Shown here in pieces: positions 8,923 to 17,500 of a DNA stretch of 64,000 bases. Below the pieces are notes generated by a model. The model searched no databases. It was not told the origin of the DNA and worked only from the letters and a program-made list of their open reading frames with translations. Source of the DNA: Desulfomicrobium baculatum DSM 4028 (GTDB lineage: Bacteria > Desulfobacterota > Desulfovibrionia > Desulfovibrionales > Desulfomicrobiaceae); contig NC_013173.1 in assembly GCF_000023225.1 (NCBI RefSeq), forward strand, positions 1-64,000. The letters run 5' to 3'. Each line of letters starts with the position of its first letter. Within the stretch, counting starts at the first letter, position 1. Position numbers and translations under genes: made by a program.

Positions 8923-11900
8923 ATGGCTGCTACAACACAAGAATCCAGGCAGACGCTCAGGTCCCCCGAGGCCGGGCAGTCCGTAGTCGTCACCGCGATA
9001 GCGGGACAAGACATCGTGCTCGACTCCGCCTTTGATCAGGCCGAGCCGAAAGTGTATGACAACAGTGTTGTCTTCGAGTTTGCAAATGGCGGGCAGGTGG
9101 TCATCGAGTTCAGTGATCTCCCGGATGGCCAGGTCCCGAACATCATTTTGGCGGACGGCACGGTCCTCAATGTTCAGGAATTCCTAGCTTCCCTGGGTGA
9201 GGGAGATGTGGAGCCCGCAGCGGGCCCTGAAGGCGGCGCCACCGGAAGCGGCGGTGTCGGCGAGTACAGGGACGACGCGGGCAATCTTATCGATGGCGTG
9301 GACAAGCTGGGCGGCTTGGATCCGCGTGATTTCACCGCAATTACGGTGGAGGCCCTTGAGGCCGATGCCGATGTCGATGTCGAAGACGTCAATCCTCTGC
9401 CTTCGGCAGGACCGGCCTTCGGAGCCGCTGACGAAGACGGACTCCGCATCAGCGAACTGACCATGACCCCCTTTGACGGCAACGACGATGAAAGGGACGG
9501 CGATCATCCTGCCCAATTTGCGTATGCCGAAGGAACCCTCAATTATGATTTCGGAGGAGACGGCCCTTCCGCCACGAATCCGTTCGTGTGGAGCCTGGGC
9601 GGCCTTGAGGCGCTAGGTGTGGAATCACGCGGGCATGCCCTTCAGTATGAAGTCGTGGATGGCGGTACAACGCTGAACGCTTTTTATATCCTGGGGGAAT
9701 ATCCGTCCGAAGGAGAATACGATTCCAGCGTTGAATTCCAGGAATCCTTCAGGGTGGATGTATTCAGTCTGAACGTTACGGACCTGGCTGCCGGAACGTA
9801 CAGATTCGAGCTTTATCAGCCCCTTGATCACTCCGTGTCCGGCACGGAAGATGACATCATCTACAATTTTTCCTTCACTCTGACCGATGGTTCCGGAGAT
9901 TTCGTCGTAGGGGGCCTGAACATGATCGTCGATGACGATTCCCCTGTGGTCACGGCGAATGCCTCCGGCCTGCCTGAATTGATTCTCGACGAATCTCCTG
10001 TAGGCGAAGGCGATGGCTCCGGAATTGCCCAGAGCCCTCAGGAGACGTCCAATTTCAGCATCGCAACGGCCATCAGCCTGGACGGATATTTCGCGCTGGG
10101 CGTCAATCCTGATGTCGAAAATTCTGAAACCGTGCCCTTTGTATCCATCAATGCCGTCGGCAACGGCCAGCCGGATTATTACGCGTTCACGGTAACTGAA
10201 GCCGGCTCGACCGCTGTGTTCGATATTGATTACGGGGGGAATCACGGTGGCAGTTTTGATCCGTATATCCACTTATGGGATTCGGCGGGAGTCCGCATTG
10301 CGTCTGACGATGACCAGGGTGGTGATCCGGGAAGTTACAGTGGTCTTGACTCCTATCTGACGTATACATTCACGGCGCCCGGCACCTACTACATTTCGGT
10401 GGGACAGTTTCCAGGAGGCAGTACTCCGGATAACCCGATTCCGGTTGGTGGAACGTACCAGCTCCAGGTTTCCTTGCCCAACGCCATTACGGGAGAAGGG
10501 CATGGGGACGGAATACGCGTGTTGTCCGCCGATTTCTCCGGCAATTTTGACTTTGCCTACGGAGCTGACGGCCCCGGCATTATAGACAGCGTCGGTTATG
10601 AGTTGTCGCTTAGCGAAGAAAGCGTGTCTTCCGGGCTGTTCGCTCTGGGTGAAAACGGCGAGCCGGGCGCGGAGATCATGCTCGGGATGGAAGTGGACGG
10701 CTCCATCATCGGCACAGTTGATGGCGGAACTCCTTTCTTCCGCATCAGTGTGGATGGGGCGAGCGGAAGAGTCACTTTCGTGCAGTATGAAAACGTATGG
10801 CATGCCGCAGATGATGATCATGACGATTCCGTTTTCCTGGATCTTCCGGAAGGAACGATTCTCTTGACCGCCGTCGCAACAGATGGTGACGGGGATACGA
10901 CCTCCGCATTTCTCGATTTGAGCACAGGCGTGTTTGGTATCGAGGATGACGGACCGACTCTCAATGTCGAGGCTGATGGCCAGGCAGCGGGCGGTTTGGC
11001 GTTGAACCTTGATGAGACCGTGGGTGATGATCGCGGGGCGGATGCCGACGGCAACACTGATGACGACGGCCCTGGGCTGGCTCGGGTCGTGACGTCTCTT
11101 GAAGGAGGTTTGACGGCGCTCTTTAATCTCGGAGGCGGCTACGGAACCGACGGAGCCGGCACGACCACGGGCTCTTTGAGCTTCGTGGGCTTTCCGACCA
11201 CAGGAGGGCTGGAGACAACCCTGTCCTCGACTGCCGGCGGAATGATCACGCTGTTCCTTGAGAGCGGCGCGATTGTCGGACGTGACGCCGATGGCGGCGA
11301 CCCGGTGCTGACGATCGAGATCGTGGAATCCCCTGCGGATTCCGGGCTTTACCAGCTGCAAACCACGCTTTACGAGGCGCTGGATCACGGCGATGACGGC
11401 AATGAGTTCGACTCCGCTCTGGACCTGCTCCTTGCTGACGAAGGCGCCATCAAGCTGCAGTACGAGGTGACCCGCACCGACGCCGACGGCGACAGCGTGA
11501 CCGAAAGCGCGGCGGTGAACCTGATCGATGACGCCACTTCCGTTTTCAGCTTTGACGACGACGGCCCGACCCTGACGGTGGTGGCCGAGGTTTCGGAACA
11601 GGAAGGGGCGCAGCTTGCGATGAATCTTGACGAGACCGTGGGTGATGATCGTGGGGCGGATGCCGACGGAAACGATGACGATGCAAGTCCTGCCCTTGCA
11701 CAGGTGACGAGCAGTGTGAGCGGAGGCCTGACGAGCCTGTTTGCCGCCCTCGGCGGCGACTACGGTTCCGACGGAGCCGGCACGACCACGGGCTCTTTGA
11801 GCTTCGTGGGCTTTCCGACCACAGGAGGGCTGGAGACAACCCTGTCCTCGACTGCCGGCGGAATGATCACGCTGTTCCTTGAGAGCGGCGCGATTGTCGG

Positions 11901-14900
11901 ACGTGACGCCGATGGCGGCGACCCGGTGCTGACGATCGAGATCGTGGAATCCCCTGCGGATTCCGGGCTTTACCAGCTGCAAACCACGCTTTACGAGGCG
12001 CTGGATCACGGCGATGACGGCAATGAGTTCGACTCCGCTCTGGACCTGCTCCTTGCTGACGAAGGCGCCATCAAGCTGCAGTACGAGGTGACCCGCACCG
12101 ACGCCGACGGCGACAGCGTGACCGAAAGCGCGGCGGTGAACCTGATCGATGACGCCACTTCCGTTTTCAGCTTTGACGACGACGGCCCGACCCTGACGGT
12201 GGTGGCCGAGGTTTCGGAACAGGAAGGGGCGCAGCTTGCGATGAATCTTGACGAGACCGTGGGTGATGATCGTGGGGCGGATGCCGACGGAAACGATGAC
12301 GATGCAAGTCCTGCCCTTGCACAGGTGACGAGCAGTGTGAGCGGAGGCCTGACGAGCCTGTTTGCCGCCCTCGGCGGCGACTACGGTTCCGACGGAGCCG
12401 GCACGACCACGGGCTCTTTGAGCTTCGTTGGCTTTCCGACCACAGGGGGGCTGGAGACAACCCTGTCCTCGACTGCCGGCGGAATGATCACGCTGTTCCT
12501 TGAGAGCGGCGCGATTGTCGGACGTGACGCCGATGGCGGCGACCCGGTGCTGACGATCGAGATCGTGGAATCCCCTGCGGATTCCGGGCTTTACCAGCTG
12601 CAAACCACGCTTTACGAGGCGCTGGATCACGGCGATGACGGCAATGAGTTCGACTCCGCTCTTGACCTGCTCCTTGCGGACGAAGGCGCCATCAAGCTGC
12701 AGTACGAGGTGACCCGCACTGACGCCGACGGCGACAGCGTGACCGAAAGCGCGGCGGTGAACCTGATCGATGACGCCACTTCCGTTTTCAGCTTTGACGA
12801 CGACGGCCCGACCCTGACGGTGGTGGCCGAGGTTTCGGAACAGGAAGGGGCGCAGCTTGCGATGAATCTTGACGAGACCGTGGGTGATGATCGTGGGGCG
12901 GATGCCGACGGAAACGATGACGATGCAAGTCCTGCCCTTGCACAGGTGACGAGCAGTGTGAGCGGAGGCCTGACGAGCCTGTTTGCCGCCCTCGGCGGCG
13001 ACTACGGTTCCGACGGAGCCGGCACGACCACGGGCTCTTTGAGCTTCGTTGGCTTTCCGACCACAGGAGGGCTGGAGACAACCCTGTCCTCGACTGCCGG
13101 CGGAATGATCACGCTGTTCCTTGAGAGCGGCGCGATTGTCGGACGTGACGCCGATGGCGGCGACCCGGTGCTGACGATCGAGATCGTGGAATCCCCTGCG
13201 GATTCCGGGCTTTACCAGCTGCAAACCACGCTTTACGAGGCGCTGGATCACGGCGATGACGGCAATGAGTTCGACTCCGCTCTGGACCTGCTCCTTGCGG
13301 ACGAAGGCGCCATCAAGCTGCAGTACGAGGTGACCCGCACCGACGCCGACGGCGACAGCGTGACCGAAAGCGCGGCGGTGAACCTGATCGACGATGCCGC
13401 CTCCTTCTTCAGCTTTGACGATGACGGCCCGAGCATGGTTGTGGGTGCGATCGCCGAAAGCGGGCTGACGCTGACAACGGACGACGCACAGACCATTGGT
13501 GCTGATTTCGATACGGACAGCGTTAATTTTGCCGCGGCCATACAGTCTGCGGTGACTCCGCTTTACGGTTCGGATGGCTCCGGCGGGACGGTGATCAGCG
13601 GTTTCGAATTGGCCATCAGTGGCGGTGGCGAATTGGATTCCGGGCTGAACAGCAACGGACTTGATATCATCCTGTCCAAGGACGGTGATGACGTAGTAGG
13701 ACGAACCACTGCGGGCGAAGTCTTTCGGATCTCCGTGGATTCGACCGGAACAGTGGTCTTGAAGCAGTCGGCCGAAGTCGACCATATCGAAGGTACGCCC
13801 AATGATGATCTGATCAGCCTGGCGGATTCCAAGGTTTTCCTTGAAGCCACGGCGACCGTCACCGATGGAGACAACGACGTGGCGACCAGGACGCTCAGCG
13901 TGGATCTGGGCGGGAATATTCGCTTTGTCGACGATGTCCCGAGCGCTGAAAACGACTCCGTTTCCGCAGCTGAAAACTGGACCGGGGCCAAGACCTACAA
14001 CCTGATGCTTATCGTCGACAGGTCGGGCAGCATCAACCAGACCGAGATGCAGGCCGCCGTGGTGGCCATGAACAGCCTCCTCGACAAGTATGCCGAAGTG
14101 GCCCTGGGCGGCGAGGCCGGAGTCCAGGTCCAGGTGGTCACGTTCGCGGTGGATGGAACATTGGTGCATGGCTCGCCGGTTTCAATCGCGGAAGCCAAGG
14201 CATATCTGGACATCCTCGACAATAGCGGCGGCAGCGGCAACACCAACTACGACGCGGCGGTGGCGGCCGCGACTCCCGCCATAGACGGCTGGCCAGTGGC
14301 AACAGCAGATCATGACAACGTGGTCTACTTCATCTCCGATGGCGCTCCCACAGTCGGCAATGGCACTGTCGGTCTGACCAATGCGGAAGAAGCCGCCTGG
14401 GAAACAACGCTGGAGAGCCGTGGAGCAACATCCTGGGCTATCGGCGTCGGCACCAGCAACGCCGTTGACGATGATCTGGCCGACGTGGCCTACCCGGATG
14501 GAAACGTCCTGTTGGCCAGCAACTTCAACGACTCGCTGCTTGACGCCTTGATCGGCACCGTGCCGGTCCCGACAACAGTCAGCGGCAACGTCCTGGACAA
14601 CGACGCTTCGGGCGCGGATGGCTGGAATTCCCCGGCTCTGGTTTCGGCCAGTTTCGGCACAGACACACATGTCTTCTCTTCGCCCACTGATTCCCACACC
14701 TTTGACCTGGGTCTTGTCGGCTCGGTGCTCCTCAGGGGTGATGGAAGCTACATCTTCACGCCCGCCGAGGACGTGCAGGACGACATCTTCGCCGACCTTC
14801 TCTATACGGTTCGCGATGGTGACGGCGACGAGACTGGGGCAACCTTACGGCTGACCACCACGGATCTGAGCGAAGTCACGGCGGTCGGCGACACGGTCAC

Positions 14901-16281
14901 CGTCATCCCCAGCATTCCCTGGGATGGCAATAGCGCCTTTACGGATAACGGCTCCGGAGTGCAGGAAGTCTATGACATCCAGTCAGTGCCTTTCGAAGTT
15001 GATGCCGGAGACTCGATCTATCTGACTCTTGAAGTGTCCGAGTTCATCAATCCTCCAAATTCGGGAGGTCAGGGTACGGACAGGATAAAGGTCGATATAC
15101 TCGACGAGTTTAACACCGTCCGGGCGTCAGTGGTTCTTGAGTACGAGAATAATGCCTGGACCGCGACGGGTGATGGTGTGATAGGTTCCTCGTCGCTTTC
15201 CGGAGGCATCGCGACTCTCAATCTCGTAATCGACGGCGTGCCTGCCGGTGCCAATTTGAGGGTGGCCATAGATGTCAACAACCGGACCCCCGGCAATGAG
15301 AAGCTGACGGTACAGGCCACCACGCTTGTGGTCGGCGAAGGGGCCGAGTCCTCGTTCTGGCCGAGCGTCGGCACGGCTGCCATGGCTGTGCCCATAACCG
15401 GGGATCTCTTCGCCAACGACGCCCTCGGCGCTGAAGGTGCAAGCATCATGGCCGTGGCAGTGGGCGGTCTGGTCTTCACCGACGACAACAGCGACGGTCT
15501 CATCGTTGCCACCGGCTCCTATGGAGTGGTTACGGTCAACACCCTGACCGGCGCTTTCGAGTACGCGCCCAATACGACGGGGTCGGTGCCGGATCTCGGG
15601 GATTCCGATGTGTTCACCTACACGGTGGCGCAGGCTGACGGAGATTCGTCCATGGCCGATCTGACCATCAACTTCGCGGGCGCCGTCGGACAGACCGGCA
15701 CCGGAAACTCCGAGACACTGGTGCTGTCTGTGGACACAGGCGGTTCCATGAGCGGCCTTGGCGGAAACGACCATCTGATCGGCGGCGAAGGTGACGACAG
15801 CCTCTATGGTGGCGACGGCTCCGATGTTCTTGAAGGCGGCCTGGGTAACGATTACCTCGGTGGCGGCGCGGGCAGCGACTTCCTGTCCGGCGGCGCGGGC
15901 AGCGATACCCTGGTGGGCGGTGCAGGTGATGACGTCATGACCGGCGGCGCCGGGCAGGATGTCTTCCGGTACATGGCCGGCGATCTGGCAAACGCCATTG
16001 ACGGCGACACCATCACCGACTTCGAGTTGGGCGCAGGCGGAGACAGCCTCGATCTGCAGGCCTTGCTCACCGGCGCGACTGCGGGCACCCTCGATCAGTA
16101 CCTCGACTTCACGGTGACGAATATCGCCGGAGGGGAGGCCACGGTCGAGATCAACGTGGATCCCGCCGGAACGGGCAATCATGCCACCACTCTGGCGACC
16201 ATCACGGTCACCGGTGTGGGGGCAGGGGATACCGCCGACAGCATCATAGATACGATGATAAATCACAACATAGACATCTAA
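8923..16281 (+). CDS. Giant RTX adhesin 1 with LapA-type retention module
   Basis: This 2452-aa protein is a surface adhesin exported by type I secretion. The first ~105 residues match a retention module and end in EPAAG; Pro-Ala-Ala-Gly at 98-101 (9214-9225) is the expected LapG cleavage site. Next comes a Gly/Asp-rich linker, then a PPC-like beta domain (about 370-520, DPYIHLWDSAG). Nearly identical ~207-aa repeats with NLDETVGDDRGADADGN, typical of RTX-type DUF5801 repeats, fill about 690-1500. A von Willebrand A domain follows at about 1687-1880, with the MIDAS motif DRSGS, GNTNY and FISDGAP. VCBS-like repeats come next. C-terminal calcium-binding GGxGxD repeats (about 2270-2350) and a type I secretion target domain end the protein. 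The strong ribosome-binding site GGAGG supports the ATG. Function as an adhesin is inferred from architecture and neighbours. Confidence 0.92.
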   Translation: MAATTQESRQTLRSPEAGQSVVVTAIAGQDIVLDSAFDQAEPKVYDNSVVFEFANGGQVVIEFSDLPDGQVPNIILADGTVLNVQEFLASLGEGDVEPAAGPEGGATGSGGVGEYRDDAGNLIDGVDKLGGLDPRDFTAITVEALEADADVDVEDVNPLPSAGPAFGAADEDGLRISELTMTPFDGNDDERDGDHPAQFAYAEGTLNYDFGGDGPSATNPFVWSLGGLEALGVESRGHALQYEVVDGGTTLNAFYILGEYPSEGEYDSSVEFQESFRVDVFSLNVTDLAAGTYRFELYQPLDHSVSGTEDDIIYNFSFTLTDGSGDFVVGGLNMIVDDDSPVVTANASGLPELILDESPVGEGDGSGIAQSPQETSNFSIATAISLDGYFALGVNPDVENSETVPFVSINAVGNGQPDYYAFTVTEAGSTAVFDIDYGGNHGGSFDPYIHLWDSAGVRIASDDDQGGDPGSYSGLDSYLTYTFTAPGTYYISVGQFPGGSTPDNPIPVGGTYQLQVSLPNAITGEGHGDGIRVLSADFSGNFDFAYGADGPGIIDSVGYELSLSEESVSSGLFALGENGEPGAEIMLGMEVDGSIIGTVDGGTPFFRISVDGASGRVTFVQYENVWHAADDDHDDSVFLDLPEGTILLTAVATDGDGDTTSAFLDLSTGVFGIEDDGPTLNVEADGQAAGGLALNLDETVGDDRGADADGNTDDDGPGLARVVTSLEGGLTALFNLGGGYGTDGAGTTTGSLSFVGFPTTGGLETTLSSTAGGMITLFLESGAIVGRDADGGDPVLTIEIVESPADSGLYQLQTTLYEALDHGDDGNEFDSALDLLLADEGAIKLQYEVTRTDADGDSVTESAAVNLIDDATSVFSFDDDGPTLTVVAEVSEQEGAQLAMNLDETVGDDRGADADGNDDDASPALAQVTSSVSGGLTSLFAALGGDYGSDGAGTTTGSLSFVGFPTTGGLETTLSSTAGGMITLFLESGAIVGRDADGGDPVLTIEIVESPADSGLYQLQTTLYEALDHGDDGNEFDSALDLLLADEGAIKLQYEVTRTDADGDSVTESAAVNLIDDATSVFSFDDDGPTLTVVAEVSEQEGAQLAMNLDETVGDDRGADADGNDDDASPALAQVTSSVSGGLTSLFAALGGDYGSDGAGTTTGSLSFVGFPTTGGLETTLSSTAGGMITLFLESGAIVGRDADGGDPVLTIEIVESPADSGLYQLQTTLYEALDHGDDGNEFDSALDLLLADEGAIKLQYEVTRTDADGDSVTESAAVNLIDDATSVFSFDDDGPTLTVVAEVSEQEGAQLAMNLDETVGDDRGADADGNDDDASPALAQVTSSVSGGLTSLFAALGGDYGSDGAGTTTGSLSFVGFPTTGGLETTLSSTAGGMITLFLESGAIVGRDADGGDPVLTIEIVESPADSGLYQLQTTLYEALDHGDDGNEFDSALDLLLADEGAIKLQYEVTRTDADGDSVTESAAVNLIDDAASFFSFDDDGPSMVVGAIAESGLTLTTDDAQTIGADFDTDSVNFAAAIQSAVTPLYGSDGSGGTVISGFELAISGGGELDSGLNSNGLDIILSKDGDDVVGRTTAGEVFRISVDSTGTVVLKQSAEVDHIEGTPNDDLISLADSKVFLEATATVTDGDNDVATRTLSVDLGGNIRFVDDVPSAENDSVSAAENWTGAKTYNLMLIVDRSGSINQTEMQAAVVAMNSLLDKYAEVALGGEAGVQVQVVTFAVDGTLVHGSPVSIAEAKAYLDILDNSGGSGNTNYDAAVAAATPAIDGWPVATADHDNVVYFISDGAPTVGNGTVGLTNAEEAAWETTLESRGATSWAIGVGTSNAVDDDLADVAYPDGNVLLASNFNDSLLDALIGTVPVPTTVSGNVLDNDASGADGWNSPALVSASFGTDTHVFSSPTDSHTFDLGLVGSVLLRGDGSYIFTPAEDVQDDIFADLLYTVRDGDGDETGATLRLTTTDLSEVTAVGDTVTVIPSIPWDGNSAFTDNGSGVQEVYDIQSVPFEVDAGDSIYLTLEVSEFINPPNSGGQGTDRIKVDILDEFNTVRASVVLEYENNAWTATGDGVIGSSSLSGGIATLNLVIDGVPAGANLRVAIDVNNRTPGNEKLTVQATTLVVGEGAESSFWPSVGTAAMAVPITGDLFANDALGAEGASIMAVAVGGLVFTDDNSDGLIVATGSYGVVTVNTLTGAFEYAPNTTGSVPDLGDSDVFTYTVAQADGDSSMADLTINFAGAVGQTGTGNSETLVLSVDTGGSMSGLGGNDHLIGGEGDDSLYGGDGSDVLEGGLGNDYLGGGAGSDFLSGGAGSDTLVGGAGDDVMTGGAGQDVFRYMAGDLANAIDGDTITDFELGAGGDSLDLQALLTGATAGTLDQYLDFTVTNIAGGEATVEINVDPAGTGNHATTLATITVTGVGAGDTADSIIDTMINHNIDI
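11145..13430 (+). repeat. Tandem 621-bp repeats inside adhesin 1
   Basis: About 3.6 copies of a 621-bp (207-codon) unit lie head to tail, with unit starts near 11145, 11766, 12387 and 13008. The copies differ at only a few positions (for example GTGGGC versus GTTGGC in one codon pair), so similarity is almost complete at DNA level. This suggests recent duplication or gene conversion. Copy number could vary between strains or be mis-assembled. Confidence 0.93.
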
Positions 16282-16289
16282 ACCGGACC

Positions 16290-16320
16290 GGGGGAAAGGG
16301 AAGTCCCTTTCCCCCGCTTT
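16290..16320 (+). terminator. Hairpin between adhesin 1 and its small partner gene
   Basis: A perfect 11-bp stem (GGGGGAAAGGG / CCCTTTCCCCC, 16290-16300 and 16305-16315) with a 4-nt loop starts 9 nt after the adhesin stop and is followed by GCTTTT. The short T-run suggests partial termination or 3'-end protection, so the downstream gene would be made at a lower level. Confidence 0.65.
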
Positions 16321-16392
16321 TGAAGGACGATGCTCTCATCCCTGTCGGCGACGGCGGGGTATGTCACCATAAGAATAAGGATGGATGCGATC

Positions 16393-16965
16393 ATGAAACC
16401 GAATCAGCCAACCCTGCCCATAAGGGAAGATTTCCTCTCCGAAAAAGGTCGGCTTCTGGAAGACGGAAGTGATTCGAATTCGTTGCGAGTCGTGGAGTTC
16501 GCGGGTCATTTCGTGCCCGACGATGGCCTGCTCATCAGCCCGCCCACAGGTGGAGAGCTGGCAGTTTGGCCCGATGGAAGCTATGCGTTTACCTCATCTC
16601 CTGCTACAGACCCAGGGGTTGCAACCCACTTCAGCTACGTGGTCGAGACCGCCGCCGGTTTGTCATTCATAGGCTCTTTTTCCCTGGGTGAAGAAACGGG
16701 AGTGTCCGAGGCCATGCAGGATTTCCAGGCATGGTCCCTGCCTGAACTGATGGATGCCGATGTCGCGGCCGCAGAGCTCATGGCCGATGTCTGGCTAGAA
16801 ACCATGGAGGGCACCTTGCACGATACGTCGGGCTTGGCCCAGCATGCCGAACATCTGGCCGAACATCAGGCCGCACATTTGGCCGAACATCTGGATTCGG
16901 CGACCTTGGACAACGAATTTGACGACGGTCTGGCCCAGCTTATTCTTGGCTCGTTCAATTCGTGA
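16393..16965 (+). CDS. Small adhesin-paired protein A, unknown function
   Basis: I do not recognise this 190-aa protein. The start at 16393 (MKPNQPT) has AAGGA about 11 nt upstream; in-frame starts at 16330 and 16381 have poorly placed ribosome-binding sites. It is acidic, with no signal peptide and no membrane helix. Its centre reads RVVEFAG, then GGEL.VWPDG.Y.F, then a Tyr-Val-Val-Glu strand, and resembles one VCBS-like beta domain. The C-terminal part has a His/Ala-rich stretch with repeated AEH (about 145-165). A paralogue at 24593-25111 sits in the same place after adhesin 2 and shares the central domain and a DFQ.WS motif. The paired positions suggest a job with the adhesin, such as chaperone, secretion helper or surface partner; this is inference. 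Confidence 0.8.
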   Translation: MKPNQPTLPIREDFLSEKGRLLEDGSDSNSLRVVEFAGHFVPDDGLLISPPTGGELAVWPDGSYAFTSSPATDPGVATHFSYVVETAAGLSFIGSFSLGEETGVSEAMQDFQAWSLPELMDADVAAAELMADVWLETMEGTLHDTSGLAQHAEHLAEHQAAHLAEHLDSATLDNEFDDGLAQLILGSFNS

Positions 16966-17500
16966 AGCGTCCTCCGGGTCAGAGCATTGATGCCCGGCCG
17001 GACTCCGTCTCCTGACGCCGACAAAACCTCCGTATTGCCCGCCGATCACTTTCGCGCTGGCGCAGCCCAATCTCCGCGGATAGCCGTTATTCCTCTTTCA
17101 GCAATGAGAATATGCATAGCATGATAGTCATGAGATGGCTTTACGGCTCTTTTCATGGTCATTCTGCTCAGAGTTGAAAGGGGCGTTTATCGCCTGGTAA
17201 TGCCCGCGCACCGTCCCCGCTCAGATGACATAATTGTCCGTAATCATGCGTAAGTATGAGGCGCAAGACAAGGGTGTATGAAGTCTCAGTATTTCTGTGT
17301 AGCGGTTTGATTTCCTCAATCCGCAGAGATGATTAGTGAAATCTGTCATTAGATACGCATTTAAGATTCATACTTCGAATAAAATCTTTCATACTTGACC
17401 CCAAGCCTCCATCCCCTCATAAAAAACGTCAAAGAATTTAAGATGGTTGTAATCGGGCATTGAACCCAAATTTTACATAACCCCCCAGGTGGAGGATTTC
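16966..17500 (+). promoter_or_regulatory. Control region of adhesin 2
   Basis: This 535-bp stretch holds no gene. The right half is AT-rich and carries AAGTATGAG at 17252-17260, TCATACTT near 17368-17375 and TCATACTTGACCCC at 17389-17402. The two direct boxes are 21 bp apart, about two helical turns. The same arrangement, including the TTGACCC tail, precedes adhesin 1. A GGTGGAGG ribosome-binding site lies 6 nt before the ATG at 17501. Both adhesins are therefore probably under one regulator. Confidence 0.6.

Noticed and set aside
10273-14169. 1298-codon frame on the minus strand within adhesin 1
   Set aside because: It mirrors the repeats of the plus-strand adhesin, has no domain and no ribosome-binding site; high GC at third positions keeps it open.
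9214-16000. CRISPR array
   Set aside because: The regular repeats are coding 621-bp units of an adhesin, not short repeats with unique spacers; no cas genes are in the window.
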